Below, in pieces: positions 16,254-25,867 of a stretch of 64,000 nucleotides of DNA. The position numbers and the translations under genes are program-made. The stretch's first letter is position 1, and each line of letters begins with the position of its first letter. This DNA comes from Chryseobacterium sp. SN22 (lineage in GTDB: Bacteria; Bacteroidota; Bacteroidia; Flavobacteriales; Weeksellaceae): assembly GCF_008329705.1 (NCBI RefSeq), contig NZ_VTSX01000004.1:146669-210668 (forward strand). Reading direction: 5' to 3'. The notes under the pieces were generated by a model. That model saw only the letters and a program-made list of their open reading frames with translations. It was not told the origin of the DNA and did not search any database.

Positions 16254-18050
16254 TCACTTCTGCTTTTTCGCCCAAAGCTCCATTTTCCGGTTCAGTACAT
16301 CCAGCGGAAGACATCCCTGGCTCAGGACTTCATCATGAAATTTTGCCAGACTGAATTTGGTGCCCAGTTCCTTCTGATATTTTTCCCTCAGCTCCCGGAT
16401 ACGTAACGATCCGATTTTATAGCCTAAAGCCTGTCCGGGCATGGCCATGTATCTTTCCACCTCGGCCGTGGCACCGGCTTCGTCGTAAGAAATATTACTC
16501 AGAAAATATCGGATGGCCTGTTCCCTCGTCATTTTTCCTGTATGTATGCCGGTGTCTACTACCAATCGTACGGCCCTCAGCATCTGGTCGCTCAGATAGC
16601 CCATCTTCTGGTAAGGATCGGTGTACAGCCCGAATTCCGGACCTAAGGTCTCACAATAATGAGCCCATCCTTCACCGTACGCCCCGAACCATCCGAAACG
16701 CATAAACTTGGGAAGTTTGGTATTTTCCTGCTGCAGGGAAACCTGGTAATGATGTCCCGGAATGGCTTCATGAAGAAACAGGGATTCCATTCCTGAGGTA
16801 ACATTGAATTTAGTCGGATCAGGAAGGGGAACATAAAAAATTCCCGGCCTTTTTCCGTCCGGTGTTCCCTGGATGTATTCTGCACTGGCGCTGGCTTCAC
16901 GGAACTTCTCGGTCTGCCTGATTTCAAAACCGGTTTTTGGAGTCACGGAAAACATGGTTTTCAGTTTCGGAGTAATTTTCGTTAAAATCCCGTTGAAAGC
17001 CGTAAGAACTTCTTTTGACGTTTTGTAAGGCATGGCCTTAGGATCCGTCTTTACATAATTAATAAATTCTTCCAGCGTTCCGGTAAAACCCACCTGCTGT
17101 TTTACCTTTTCCATTTCAGCACGGAGCATGGCTACCTGCTGAAGCCCGATTTTATTGATTTCTTCAGGAGATTTGGTTGTAGTCGTCCAGCTTTTCGCAT
17201 AATACCGGTAAATTTCTTTCCCGTTCGGCAGGCTGTTGTAGCCATCCGTCTCCCTTGCTTTCGGCAGGTATTCCTTTTCCAGGAAATCGCCCATTTTCGT
17301 ATAGGCAGGGATGATTTTCTGAATAACGGCTTCTTTATAAAGGGCTGTAAGCCGGTCTTTCTGTTCCTTGGTAAAATCTTTCGGGAATTTTCTGATCGGT
17401 CCGAAGAAAATATTGTTTTCAGGGTCCTTCGTCGTAATTTCTTCCGCTCTCATCTGCGGGATCATTTTTACGACCAGCTTTTTAGGCAGAACCATTTTAT
17501 TATTGATTCCTTCACGGAAATTTTCGGTAGCGGCATCCATCCATTCCGGGAATTTTTCCATCCTTTTCAGCCAGTCGGTGTAATCTTTTTCTGTTTTAAA
17601 AGGCTGGCTTCCTTCTCCGCTTCCATACAGCGGAAAATTCAGCGGCAGGCCGCCGAACTGGGTAAAAGGAATATATTCAGGATGGTAATTGGAAGCCTCG
17701 ATTTTATCCTCTAGGGTAAAGTTCAGCACATCAAAAACCACTTTGTTTTCATCAGAAAGATTTTTATAATCCACATTTTCAAGCTGTTTTTGCACCGATG
17801 TGTAGAAAGCCACTTCCCCGGAAATAAAATCTTTATCGATATTGATGGGCAATTGGTCATTATATCTCAGGTCTCCCTGCGAAGTCGCTTCCAGCGGATA
17901 TAATTTCAGGTACTGTTCATAGTAATTAGAGGCGATGGAATCCAGATTGGACGGCGTCACTTTCGTTAACGGCGAATCGGACTTTTTGCATGAAGTAAGA
18001 CCGGCAATTAAGCTGAGTCCCACAATTCCTTTTGCTAAAATATGTTTCAT
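16254..18050 (-). CDS. DUF885-family lipoprotein (putative metallopeptidase)
   Basis: A protein of about 598 aa. The start MKHILAKG at 18050 is preferred to the ATG at 18071 because it opens a clean lipoprotein signal (LSLIAGLTSC). The DUF885 hallmark HEAIPGHHYQ, near residue 430, is an HExxx-type zinc site related to M3/M32-like peptidases. GWFGAYGEGWAHYCE downstream supplies a further Glu. It is probably anchored in the outer or inner membrane facing the periplasm. No neighbour explains its substrate. Confidence 0.85.
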   Translation of the reverse strand: MKHILAKGIVGLSLIAGLTSCKKSDSPLTKVTPSNLDSIASNYYEQYLKLYPLEATSQGDLRYNDQLPINIDKDFISGEVAFYTSVQKQLENVDYKNLSDENKVVFDVLNFTLEDKIEASNYHPEYIPFTQFGGLPLNFPLYGSGEGSQPFKTEKDYTDWLKRMEKFPEWMDAATENFREGINNKMVLPKKLVVKMIPQMRAEEITTKDPENNIFFGPIRKFPKDFTKEQKDRLTALYKEAVIQKIIPAYTKMGDFLEKEYLPKARETDGYNSLPNGKEIYRYYAKSWTTTTKSPEEINKIGLQQVAMLRAEMEKVKQQVGFTGTLEEFINYVKTDPKAMPYKTSKEVLTAFNGILTKITPKLKTMFSVTPKTGFEIRQTEKFREASASAEYIQGTPDGKRPGIFYVPLPDPTKFNVTSGMESLFLHEAIPGHHYQVSLQQENTKLPKFMRFGWFGAYGEGWAHYCETLGPEFGLYTDPYQKMGYLSDQMLRAVRLVVDTGIHTGKMTREQAIRYFLSNISYDEAGATAEVERYMAMPGQALGYKIGSLRIRELREKYQKELGTKFSLAKFHDEVLSQGCLPLDVLNRKMELWAKKQK

Positions 18051-18286
18051 ATTTTCAGAATTCTTTATCAAACAAATGTAAATATTTAAAACAGAAAGTC
18101 GGAAAGATTATTTCAGATCGTCCCTTTCTTTGATATTACGGTATCGGTCGCCGCTTAATCATTATAAATTTCAGTGCTTTCTGGTTTTTCATCATCAAAA
18201 TTCACCTTTCAGGTGCTACAGTTAGTAATTATCATTGATTTTCCTAAAAATACTTTCAAAAAATTTTTCACATTCAATCTATTTTT

Positions 18287-18294
18287 TATCTTTG
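18287..18294 (+). promoter_or_regulatory. candidate -7 box upstream of the acidic protein gene
   Basis: TATCTTTG matches TAnnTTTG and lies 50 nt before the start at 18345. Confidence 0.45.
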
Positions 18295-18344
18295 TTGAAA
18301 ACGTTTAACAATCATAGTATTACAGCTCTTTTTTTTAAGAAATA

Positions 18345-18806
18345 ATGAAAGGGATTTTAAAAATTTACCATCCGGAGGAAACGCTAAAGTACAATATCAG
18401 AAACACTTATTGTAAAGCGGTTTACAGCAACCAGCAGCATCTCCTAGAGGTTGAGATTATCACGGATGACGGGTTGGATCATGTAGAAGATGATTCTTTA
18501 CAGTATAACTTTCCCCAGCTTTCTCTTGAAGTTTTCGATTTCCCGATCGATTCTGCGGAGATTGAGGGAAAAACCATTACCATAAACGATTCTGATGAAG
18601 ACACCTACACAGAGGTCAATCTTTTTGATGACGAAGACGCTTTCATTTATGACAACGAGCTTCTGTTTGAGAAAAACGAGGAAGGCGAGCTTCAGGTAAT
18701 CTGGAAAGGAACAATCGACGACTTCTATACAGGTTCGGAAGCCCCGATTCCTTTCAGGCTTAAATGCGAGTTCAAACAGGAAGAAATTGAAATAGACGAA
18801 GATTAG
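18345..18806 (+). CDS. acidic protein of unknown function
   Basis: A 153-aa soluble protein without signal or membrane segments. It is strongly acidic, with Asp/Glu clusters (DDEDAF, EKNEEGE, EEIEIDED at the end), and is probably all-beta. No family is recognised. It has its own candidate promoter and precedes the exbB-exbD-tonB operon by 170 nt, in which a second -7 box is found, so it appears independent. Confidence 0.6.
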   Translation: MKGILKIYHPEETLKYNIRNTYCKAVYSNQQHLLEVEIITDDGLDHVEDDSLQYNFPQLSLEVFDFPIDSAEIEGKTITINDSDEDTYTEVNLFDDEDAFIYDNELLFEKNEEGELQVIWKGTIDDFYTGSEAPIPFRLKCEFKQEEIEIDED

Positions 18807-18938
18807 TCTTCTTTTGTCTGATCTTTATAAAGATTTCTTTTCAAAATATATTTTGGAAAGAAATCTGTTGCTTTATGGAATAGCAGAATTTAAGTTGTTT
18901 TTAAGCAATTTTTAAGAGCACAATTCATAATATTCCAT

Positions 18939-18946
18939 TATTTTTG
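18939..18946 (+). promoter_or_regulatory. candidate -7 box for the exbB-exbD-tonB operon
   Basis: TATTTTTG matches TAnnTTTG 30 nt upstream of the exbB start. No Fur-like palindrome is obvious next to it. Confidence 0.5.
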
Positions 18947-18975
18947 TCGTTACAACTTTTATAAAATACACATTA

Positions 18976-19680
18976 ATGCTGTTAACGGAACTTACTCAGA
19001 TGTTATTTGCCCAGGTTGCCGCCCCCGCAGTGGCGGCAGATGATTTAGAATTCTCATTTTGGAAAATCATGTTTCACGGAGGCGCTTTTGCTAAGATCGT
19101 AATGATCACCGTGTTGCTGCTGGGTGTATTTTCCGTATACCTTTTCTTTGAGCGCTTTTTCTTTATTAAAAGATTAACGTCTAAAACGGATTCCAATTTC
19201 ATGGATAATATTGAAGACTTTATCCGGGAAGGGAAAATGGAAGCGGCCCTGGATTACTGCAAAAGGCAGAATTCTCCGGAGGGCAGGATCCTCGAAAAAG
19301 GAATCTCAAGACTGGGGCGCCCCGTTTCCGATATTGTAAGCGCCATGGAATCCCAGGCCCAGGTAGAAGTCGCCAATATGGAGAAAAACCTGAACCTTTT
19401 AGCCGTGGTTCCGAGTATTGCGCCGATGTTAGGGCTTTTGGGAACGGTAATCGGGATGATTATTGCTTTCTTTAATCTGTCACATGCCAGCGGGTCATTC
19501 TCTCCGAAAACCTTGTCTGAAGGGATTTATACGGCATTGGGGCAGACGGCAGTAGGTCTTGCGGTAGCGATCCCGGCCAACTTCTTCTACAATATTTTAT
19601 TAACGCGGATTGATAAGTTTGTCCTGAAGGCCCAGAATATGTCCGGCGAATTTTTAGACCTTATCAACAAACCTTTGTAG
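18976..19680 (+). CDS. exbB: MotA/TolQ/ExbB proton-channel family protein
   Basis: The proton-conducting subunit that, with ExbD, energises TonB-dependent outer-membrane transport. The 234-aa protein has an N-terminal periplasmic segment, a membrane helix near residues 40-60, a cytoplasmic loop, and two conserved membrane helices (LNLLAVVPSIAPMLGLLGTV and the LGQTAVGLAVAIPANFFYN segment). It leads a three-gene operon with ExbD 40 nt downstream and TonB after that. Confidence 0.88.
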   Translation: MLLTELTQMLFAQVAAPAVAADDLEFSFWKIMFHGGAFAKIVMITVLLLGVFSVYLFFERFFFIKRLTSKTDSNFMDNIEDFIREGKMEAALDYCKRQNSPEGRILEKGISRLGRPVSDIVSAMESQAQVEVANMEKNLNLLAVVPSIAPMLGLLGTVIGMIIAFFNLSHASGSFSPKTLSEGIYTALGQTAVGLAVAIPANFFYNILLTRIDKFVLKAQNMSGEFLDLINKPL

Positions 19681-19720
19681 TTTTTAATGTAAAGGTTCCA
19701 TCTGACTAAAAAAATAAAAG

Positions 19721-20119
19721 ATGAAAATTCAGAGAAGAAATAAAGCAAATCCGGAATTCAGTCTGGCGGCGATGACAGACGTTATCCTGCTAATGCTGAT
19801 CTTCTTTATGGTAACATCTTCGGCGGCCAACCAAAGCGCCATCGATGTAAAATTACCTAAAGCAGATACCGCAGCTGATAGTATCCCGAATCCTCTGGTC
19901 GTAAGCGTAAAGCCGGACGGCTCCTATTTTGTGGATGATGTTCCCGTAAACAGGGGCGAACTGGAGCAGACGGTTGTGAATAAATTAGCCAGCCAGACCA
20001 ACAAGTCTTTTACGATACGGGCAGACGAAAATACATTGCATAAAGATGTTGTTTTCATTATGGAAATTGCTGAAAAAAACAAATTGAATATTGCGATTGC
20101 AACCGTTAAAGATAAATAA
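19721..20119 (+). CDS. exbD: ExbD/TolR family biopolymer transporter
   Basis: A 132-aa partner of ExbB with one N-terminal membrane helix. The helix begins AAMTDVILLMLIFFMVTS and contains the conserved proton-carrying Asp, with a periplasmic domain after it (VSVKPDGSYFVDD, FTIRADENTLHKDVVFIMEIA). It is co-transcribed with exbB and tonB. Confidence 0.9.
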   Translation: MKIQRRNKANPEFSLAAMTDVILLMLIFFMVTSSAANQSAIDVKLPKADTAADSIPNPLVVSVKPDGSYFVDDVPVNRGELEQTVVNKLASQTNKSFTIRADENTLHKDVVFIMEIAEKNKLNIAIATVKDK

Positions 20120-20148
20120 CACCTCCGGAAGTCCCGGGAAAACAGACA

Positions 20149-21033
20149 ATGAAAAGTTATACGATAAACAAAGACGAGCAAAACAAAGACCGGATAAAGA
20201 GCGCAGTGCTTTCTATCCTCATCTGGTCTGCCATTCTGCTGTTTGTATTTTTGTATAAATTAAAACCCGAACTGGATGAGCAGCCGGAAGTGGTTACCAC
20301 AATGCTGGTCAATTTCGGGGATAACCGGAACGGAAACGGAGTGGAAGAACCTGCCGATCAGCCGGGAAGTCTCGCAGCCGCTACAGAAGAAGTAAGCACG
20401 GAGCCTACAGAAACAGCGGTTCCTGAGACCAGGACGGTAGTTCAGCCCGAGCCGCAGCCCGAAACCAAGAAGTCGGACGCAAAGGATAAAATCATTACCG
20501 GAAACAATACGAAGGTTTCGGTGCCTAAAAAAGAAGAATCCAAAGCAGATAATAAAAAGTCGGCACCCAGTACATCGGCTACGAAAAATACAAAAAAAAC
20601 CGGAGCTACCACTGCAAATTCCAAAACGGGAAACGGTGATGGTAAAGGAAATGCAGCCATCGGAAACCTGATCCGGGGCCGTGGTACCAAAGCCGGCAGT
20701 CAGGGTGATGGAACTGGAATCGGCAATGCGGGGGACCCTTTAGGCGGCGACGGAAACGGTGACAGCAAAGTGGGGATCGACAGAAGGCTGGTAGGGTTTA
20801 TCCCGGGAACGATGGGAAGAGGAGGCGCACAGCCGGCCAACAGCTGTACCGCCAGCGGGACCATTACCATTGCTTATACCGTAGACAAAGCCGGAAACGT
20901 GGTCTCAGCCAGAAGATCGGGAGGAACATCAGATCCCTGTATTACTTCCAATGCCGTTTCATGGGTAAAGAAATACGTCAAGGCCGAGAAAGCCAGTGTA
21001 TCTTCTACCGGAACGTATAAGATTACATTTTAG
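20149..21033 (+). CDS. tonB: energy transducer TonB
   Basis: A 294-aa TonB-type protein: one N-terminal membrane anchor (about residues 18-38), a long periplasmic Pro/Glu/Lys-rich spacer, a Gly/Asn/Asp-rich stretch (about 160-205), and a C-terminal domain with GTITIAYTVDKAGNVVSARRSGG and TGTYKITF. Two cysteines in the C-terminal domain (SCTAS, DPCIT) could form a disulfide. It transmits the ExbB-ExbD proton force to outer-membrane receptors. The operon ends at the terminator 21141-21165. Confidence 0.85.
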   Translation: MKSYTINKDEQNKDRIKSAVLSILIWSAILLFVFLYKLKPELDEQPEVVTTMLVNFGDNRNGNGVEEPADQPGSLAAATEEVSTEPTETAVPETRTVVQPEPQPETKKSDAKDKIITGNNTKVSVPKKEESKADNKKSAPSTSATKNTKKTGATTANSKTGNGDGKGNAAIGNLIRGRGTKAGSQGDGTGIGNAGDPLGGDGNGDSKVGIDRRLVGFIPGTMGRGGAQPANSCTASGTITIAYTVDKAGNVVSARRSGGTSDPCITSNAVSWVKKYVKAEKASVSSTGTYKITF

Positions 21034-21140
21034 GATGAGGCTGGAAGAGGGAAGATGGATGTATCCCTGCCGACATCAAAGCTAGATTCCTGTTATTAAC
21101 TGACTGAAGTTAATTGAATTATCGATTCGCATAGAATACA

Positions 21141-21165
21141 AAAGCACTTATTCAAGTGCTTTTTT
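21141..21165 (+). terminator. terminator of the exbB-exbD-tonB operon
   Basis: AAAGCACTT / AAGTGCTTT with a 4-nt loop is followed by TTTTATTT. It overlaps the last codons of the convergent gene at 21148 and probably serves both directions. Confidence 0.85.
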
Positions 21166-21540
21166 TATTTCCGAGATCCTGTTGATGATGGGAAGGGCAA
21201 AAATGCCGCTGGTCTGAAGATAAAGTTCATAAAAGGTTTTTGCTTTGTCCAGGAAGTCGTTGTTGGCTTCTGTTTTTCCCTTGAAATAGAAAAGGTTACC
21301 CAGCATTTCGTAATAATCTTTATGATCCCTTTCTTGCCTTTCGTTTACGATTCCGATAATCTCTTCTTTTGATTTTGATGAAAGCGTAGTAAAATCAAAC
21401 TTAAAAATATCCCGCATCAAAGAGTTGAAATCCAGCTCTTTCTGCATCAGGCTTTCTTCAGGCTTATCTAAAATCAGTTTTTCCAGCGCCTGGCTTAGCT
21501 GGCGGATCAGTCTTAATGTAAATTCTTTATCGGTAATCAT
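21148..21540 (-). CDS. helical protein of unknown function (possibly DUF6483-like)
   Basis: A 130-aa cytoplasmic protein, almost entirely helical with TPR-like spacing at the C-terminus (FLDKAKTFYELYLQ). The opening DKEFTLRLIRQLSQALEKLI resembles the DUF6483 family as I remember it; this is not verified. Its stop codon lies inside the bidirectional terminator, so it is probably monocistronic. Confidence 0.55.
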   Translation of the reverse strand: MITDKEFTLRLIRQLSQALEKLILDKPEESLMQKELDFNSLMRDIFKFDFTTLSSKSKEEIIGIVNERQERDHKDYYEMLGNLFYFKGKTEANNDFLDKAKTFYELYLQTSGIFALPIINRISEIKKALE

Positions 21541-21654
21541 AGAGATTTAAAGTTTAAGGTTTTATGTTTAAAGTTATTGTAATTCAGCTGATTAAAATCA
21601 CCGGAATTTTAAATTTTTGACTATTGGCGGCTGAAGTTACCCAAGTCATGCTTT

Positions 21655-23058
21655 TTATGCAAAAAACAAATAAGCCAGCAAGATCGAAGTAATAATCCCC
21701 ACCAGATCGGCCAGAAGCATGGCAATTACGGTATATCTCGTATTCTTTACGGCTACGGCACCGAAATAAACGGCAATCACGTAGAAGGTCGTATCTGAGC
21801 TCCCTTGGAGAACGGCTGCCAGTTTCCCCTGGAAACTGTCCGGCCCGAACGTTGCCATCGTATCCATCATCATTCCCCGGGCTCCGGAACCCGATAATGG
21901 TTTAATCAATGCGGTTGGAAGCCCATCCACAAACCGGGCATCCAGATTGGCGGCATTGGCCATCCATTTCATCCCGTCAATAATAACATCGAATACTCCG
22001 GAAGTTCTCAAAAGCGAAATGGCAATCAGCATCCCGACCAGATAAGGAATAATCTTCACACTGGTCGTGAAACCTTCTTTTGCACCATCTACAAACGCCT
22101 CGAAAACATTGATTTTTTTATAAACAGCCCCAAGAACAATAGCCAGGAAGATAAAAAGAATCAGCCCGTTGCTTAAAATCTGGCTGAAGGTATCCAGGTG
22201 TTCCTTGCTGAGTCCGGTTAAATACCAGACCAACAGTCCGACCAGAGCAGAAATTCCTCCGACATACGCCAGGACTACCGGTTTTAGTAAATTGATTTTC
22301 TGGTATAAAGAAACGATAATCATGGCGGCCAGTGTTGCGGCAAAGGTGGCGATCATGCAGTACAGGAAAATGTCGGTGGGGTTCTTGGATCCGGCAGAAG
22401 ACCGTAGCGCAATAATGGAAACCGGAATCAGCGTCATTCCCCCGGCATGAAGGCATAAGAACATGATCTGGGAATTGCTTGCCGTATCTTTATCCGGATT
22501 CAGGGTCTGCAAACTTTCCATCGCTTTTAATCCAAATGGGGTTGCGGCATTGTCCAGACCGAGCAGATTGGCACTGAAATTCATCAGCATATGTCCGAAA
22601 GCGGGATGGTTTTTAGGAATTTCAGGGAACAGCTTAGAGAAAAAAGGCTGGATCAGCCGGCTCAGAAGGTTGATGCCCCCTGCTTTTTCTGCAATGCTCA
22701 TAAATCCCATAAACAGCGCCATGATTCCGATAAGGCCGAGGCAGATTTTCACTGCTGTTTCAGAAGTTCCGATAACGCCGTCGGCTTCCTGCACCCGGTA
22801 CACTTTTACTTCCTGTTGTAACGGGTCGGTTTTATAGTGAATCCGGTTGTCCTCGAAATCCGGTTTCTTCATCAGGCTGTCCCGTAAAACAGGAGAGAGG
22901 GTACTCATTTTCTGCGTGGCAATCTGCACGGTATCACCGCCTTTTCCCACCACCATATCGTTGAAAATGGTTTTGTAAGAGCTTGATGAAATGTATTTTA
23001 TACTGGCAATGGCAATGGCAATGATAATGAATGCCGACCAGATTCTGCTAAGGACCAT
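21655..23058 (-). CDS. nucleoside-recognition (SpmA/SpmB-type) membrane protein
   Basis: A 467-aa polytopic membrane protein that fuses two Gate/nucleoside-recognition domains, like SpmA and SpmB joined. The N-terminal unit includes GLIGIMALFMGFMSIAEKAG and NLLGLDNAATPFGLKAM; the C-terminal unit includes IIPYLVGMLIAISLLR and KPLSGSGARGMMMDT. Non-spore-forming Bacteroidota commonly carry this fusion; the solute or role is unknown. Position 1-60 contains a first membrane helix and a periplasmic loop. Confidence 0.82.
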   Translation of the reverse strand: MVLSRIWSAFIIIAIAIASIKYISSSSYKTIFNDMVVGKGGDTVQIATQKMSTLSPVLRDSLMKKPDFEDNRIHYKTDPLQQEVKVYRVQEADGVIGTSETAVKICLGLIGIMALFMGFMSIAEKAGGINLLSRLIQPFFSKLFPEIPKNHPAFGHMLMNFSANLLGLDNAATPFGLKAMESLQTLNPDKDTASNSQIMFLCLHAGGMTLIPVSIIALRSSAGSKNPTDIFLYCMIATFAATLAAMIIVSLYQKINLLKPVVLAYVGGISALVGLLVWYLTGLSKEHLDTFSQILSNGLILFIFLAIVLGAVYKKINVFEAFVDGAKEGFTTSVKIIPYLVGMLIAISLLRTSGVFDVIIDGMKWMANAANLDARFVDGLPTALIKPLSGSGARGMMMDTMATFGPDSFQGKLAAVLQGSSDTTFYVIAVYFGAVAVKNTRYTVIAMLLADLVGIITSILLAYLFFA

Positions 23059-23219
23059 TCGATAGAATTAAATAGGGGTTAAACTTATCAAAAAAACTCC
23101 AGATTACAAAGCGTGAATGGCCAATAGTGAATTCCTTTGAGCCAATAGTGAATTTTAGGACGTACTAATTCACCTGCACAGCAAAAATTAACCAACAGAG
23201 CGAAATTCAACGTTCCACT

Positions 23220-23732
23220 TTACTTTTCCTCCAGATAGACCAAAAATCCTTTGAAATCATCTTCCTGATCCTTCAGCACTTTAGCATCCTTCATTTTATT
23301 TTCCAGACCCTCGATGAAAAAGCTTTTTTCAAAAAACTGGCGGTGGACGCCTTGCAGCATTTCCATGAAATAATCCATCCCGATTTTATTGTTGTGAAGA
23401 TCCATCTTGGTTTCCAGCGGTTTATTCGGAAAAAGTTCTTCGTGCAGGTCAGTGATTCGTTTGCAGAATTCCAGGGCTTTTTTCGGAGAGGAAACCTTAC
23501 AGCAGTACATCATGATGAAACAGCACCACAATGCATGCCTGAAAGAATTGCCGATGCCGTTTGTAGAGGCAGTGTCCGGGAATTTTTTCTGGGCAATGGT
23601 GTAAGCCTTTAATGTCGCATAAAAGCTTAACACGGAAAAAACAGGGTGGGGAAGGACAAGCCTTAAAAGACGGAGAATCTTTTTAAAGCTCATGCTCCGG
23701 ATCGTATTAAAGAATATTTTAAATGTCCTCAT
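23220..23732 (-). CDS. protein of unknown function (DUF6973-like)
   Basis: A 170-aa protein with a hydrophobic N-terminal half. Conserved-looking motifs are NGIGNSFRHALW and MDLHNNKIGMDYF, which resemble the N..RHA..W and D..NN..G motifs of the DUF6973 family as I recall it. Its start codon is directly behind the accD terminator, so it needs its own promoter or read-through. Confidence 0.6.
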   Translation of the reverse strand: MRTFKIFFNTIRSMSFKKILRLLRLVLPHPVFSVLSFYATLKAYTIAQKKFPDTASTNGIGNSFRHALWCCFIMMYCCKVSSPKKALEFCKRITDLHEELFPNKPLETKMDLHNNKIGMDYFMEMLQGVHRQFFEKSFFIEGLENKMKDAKVLKDQEDDFKGFLVYLEEK

Positions 23733-23738
23733 AATAAA

Positions 23739-23763
23739 AATCTCTCCCGGAATGAGAGAGATT
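23739..23763 (-). terminator. terminator of accD
   Basis: AATCTCTC (23739-23746) pairs with GAGAGATT (23756-23763). On the minus strand the hairpin is followed by TTTATTATG, whose ATG is the start of the next gene. Confidence 0.8.
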
Positions 23764-23784
23764 AATGTATTTTGTTAAATGATA

Positions 23785-24639
23785 TTATGCCTGGGAAGTC
23801 AGCAGATTCACGGTTTTAGCAACGGTATTTCTGATGTCTGTTCTCTTCACGATAAAATCCACGAACCCTTTTTCCTGAAGGAATTCCGAAGTCTGGAAGC
23901 CTTCCGGCAAATCTCTTCCGATGGTCTCACGGATGACCCTTGGCCCGGCAAACCCGATGAGTGCGCCCGGTTCTGCCATAATGATATCAGCAGTCATCGC
24001 AAATGAAGCGGTAATTCCACCAAAGGTAGGATCGCAAAGATAAGCAATATATAAAAGCCCTGCTTCGGAAAGCTGAGCCAGTTTCGCCTGAACTTTAGCC
24101 AGCTGCATCAGGGAATAAGTCGCTTCCTGCATTCTTGCCCCTCCGGATTGGCAGATGATCATATAAGGAAGTTTCTTTTCGATACAGTAGTCGATGGCTC
24201 TTTTAATTTTTTCGCCCATCACAGAACCCAAAGAACCTCCGATAAAAGCAAAATCCATACAGGAAACCACCATTTGAGTTCCTTTTACAGTTCCTACTGC
24301 ATTTCTGATGGAATCGGTAAGTTTTGTTTTGGCTTTTACTTCCTTCAGACGGTCGGTATACGACTTGGTATCTTTAAAATTCAGGATATCAATACTTTCA
24401 ACATTGGCATCCAGCTCGGTGAATTTACCTTCATCGAAAAGGATATCAAAAAATTCGGCACTTCCTATTCTTACATGGAAACCGTCTTCCGGAGAAACAT
24501 AGCTGTTTCTTTTCAGTTCGTCATGTTCAACAATTTTTCCCGAAGGAGTCTGATGCCAAAGACCTTTAGGCACGTCTTTCTTTTCATCAGTAGAGGTCGT
24601 AATATTTTGTGCTTTTCTTTTAAACCACTCGAATGCCAT
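23785..24639 (-). CDS. accD: acetyl-CoA carboxylase carboxyltransferase subunit beta, lacking the zinc ribbon
   Basis: AccD with AccA transfers the carboxyl group from biotin to acetyl-CoA, the first step of fatty-acid synthesis. The carboxyltransferase core is clear: [55 protein letters not shown]. The N-terminal region, which in E. coli carries four zinc-binding cysteines, reads [20 protein letters not shown] and has no cysteine. The 284-aa length is otherwise normal. fbaA lies 87 nt upstream on the same strand. Confidence 0.92.
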   Translation of the reverse strand: MAFEWFKRKAQNITTSTDEKKDVPKGLWHQTPSGKIVEHDELKRNSYVSPEDGFHVRIGSAEFFDILFDEGKFTELDANVESIDILNFKDTKSYTDRLKEVKAKTKLTDSIRNAVGTVKGTQMVVSCMDFAFIGGSLGSVMGEKIKRAIDYCIEKKLPYMIICQSGGARMQEATYSLMQLAKVQAKLAQLSEAGLLYIAYLCDPTFGGITASFAMTADIIMAEPGALIGFAGPRVIRETIGRDLPEGFQTSEFLQEKGFVDFIVKRTDIRNTVAKTVNLLTSQA

Positions 24640-24726
24640 ATTGTATATAATTGATGTTTAATAAATGATAAGAGATGAAGAAAGCGTTTTTAGAAAACCA
24701 CCTGCTTCATCTCTGTCATTCATAAT

Positions 24727-25797
24727 TTATTTAAGCGTATTTACGTTATTTAAATCTTCAAATGCCTTAACCAATCGCTTAGCGAAAGTTTCTTCTCCTT
24801 TTCTTACCCATACCCTAGGATCATAGAATTTCTTGTTCGGCTTTTCTTCGCCGTCCGGATTTCCGATCTGGGCTCTCAGATAATCAATGTTATCGACCAT
24901 ATAATCTCTGATTCCTTCGGTATAAGCAAACTGAAGATCGGTATCAATGTTCATTTTGATTACCCCGTAGTCGATCGCTTCTCTGATTTCTTCAATCGTG
25001 GAACCTGAACCTCCATGGAACACAAAATTGATCGGTTTTTCAGCCGTTTCGAATTTTTCCTGAACATATTTTTGGGAGTTATCAAGGATTTTTGGAGTAA
25101 GAACCACGTTTCCTGGCTTATATACACCATGTACGTTTCCGAAAGCCGCTGCGATGGTGAAGTTATCGGAAATTGCTTTTAGCTTCTCATAAGTATAAGC
25201 GATGTCTTCCGGCTGGGTATATAATTTAGAATTGTCAACGTCTGAATTGTCAACACCGTCTTCTTCTCCTCCGGTTACCCCGATTTCCACTTCAAGCGTC
25301 ATCTGAAGCTTAGCCATTCTTTCGAAATACTGTGCGGAAATTTCTAAGTTTTCTTCTAAAGATTCCTCAGAAAGATCCAGCATGTGGGAAGAATAAAGGG
25401 ATTTTCCGGTTTGCTTATAGAATTCCTCATTCGCATCCATCAACCCGTCAATCCAAGGCAATAATTTCTTGGCACAGTGATCGGTATGAAGGATTACGGT
25501 TGCTCCGTAAGCTTCTGCCAGGGTATGAATATGTTTTGCTCCGGCTACCGCTCCTAAAACAGCAGCTTTCTGCCCTTCGTTGCTCAATCCTTTTCCTGCA
25601 TTGTAAGCCGCGCCTCCGTTGGAGAACTGGATGATAACAGGGGAATTCAGTTTTGCGGCAGTTTCCATAACCGCGTTTACGTTGCTGGAACCAATTACGT
25701 TTACTGCGGGTAATGCAAATTTGTTTTCTTTAGCATGCTGAAAAATATCAGTAACTAATTGACCAGTGGCAACTCCTGCCGGGAAAATTCTGCTCAT
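24727..25797 (-). CDS. fbaA: class II fructose-bisphosphate aldolase
   Basis: A zinc-dependent aldolase interconverting fructose-1,6-bisphosphate with glyceraldehyde-3-phosphate and dihydroxyacetone phosphate. The 356-aa sequence has HTDHCAKK with catalytic D106 and zinc ligand H107, EIGVTGGEEDGVDN, the zinc ligand in AFGNVHGVYKPGN, and the phosphate loop VFHGGSGST. It matches the E. coli FbaA-type (A) subgroup in length. An inverted repeat at 24671-24714 follows the gene but has no clear T tract. Confidence 0.94.
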   Translation of the reverse strand: MSRIFPAGVATGQLVTDIFQHAKENKFALPAVNVIGSSNVNAVMETAAKLNSPVIIQFSNGGAAYNAGKGLSNEGQKAAVLGAVAGAKHIHTLAEAYGATVILHTDHCAKKLLPWIDGLMDANEEFYKQTGKSLYSSHMLDLSEESLEENLEISAQYFERMAKLQMTLEVEIGVTGGEEDGVDNSDVDNSKLYTQPEDIAYTYEKLKAISDNFTIAAAFGNVHGVYKPGNVVLTPKILDNSQKYVQEKFETAEKPINFVFHGGSGSTIEEIREAIDYGVIKMNIDTDLQFAYTEGIRDYMVDNIDYLRAQIGNPDGEEKPNKKFYDPRVWVRKGEETFAKRLVKAFEDLNNVNTLK

Positions 25798-25867
25798 GTT
25801 TTACTTTTTAATATATTATTAGGGTGTCTTTAAATTCCTGTAAAGGTAATCATTTTTAAAAATATTC

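Noticed and set aside
24671..24714. AGAGATGAAG/CTTCATCTCT inverted repeat as the fbaA terminator.
   Set aside because: The 24-nt loop and lack of a T tract make it a weak terminator, so it was not listed as one.
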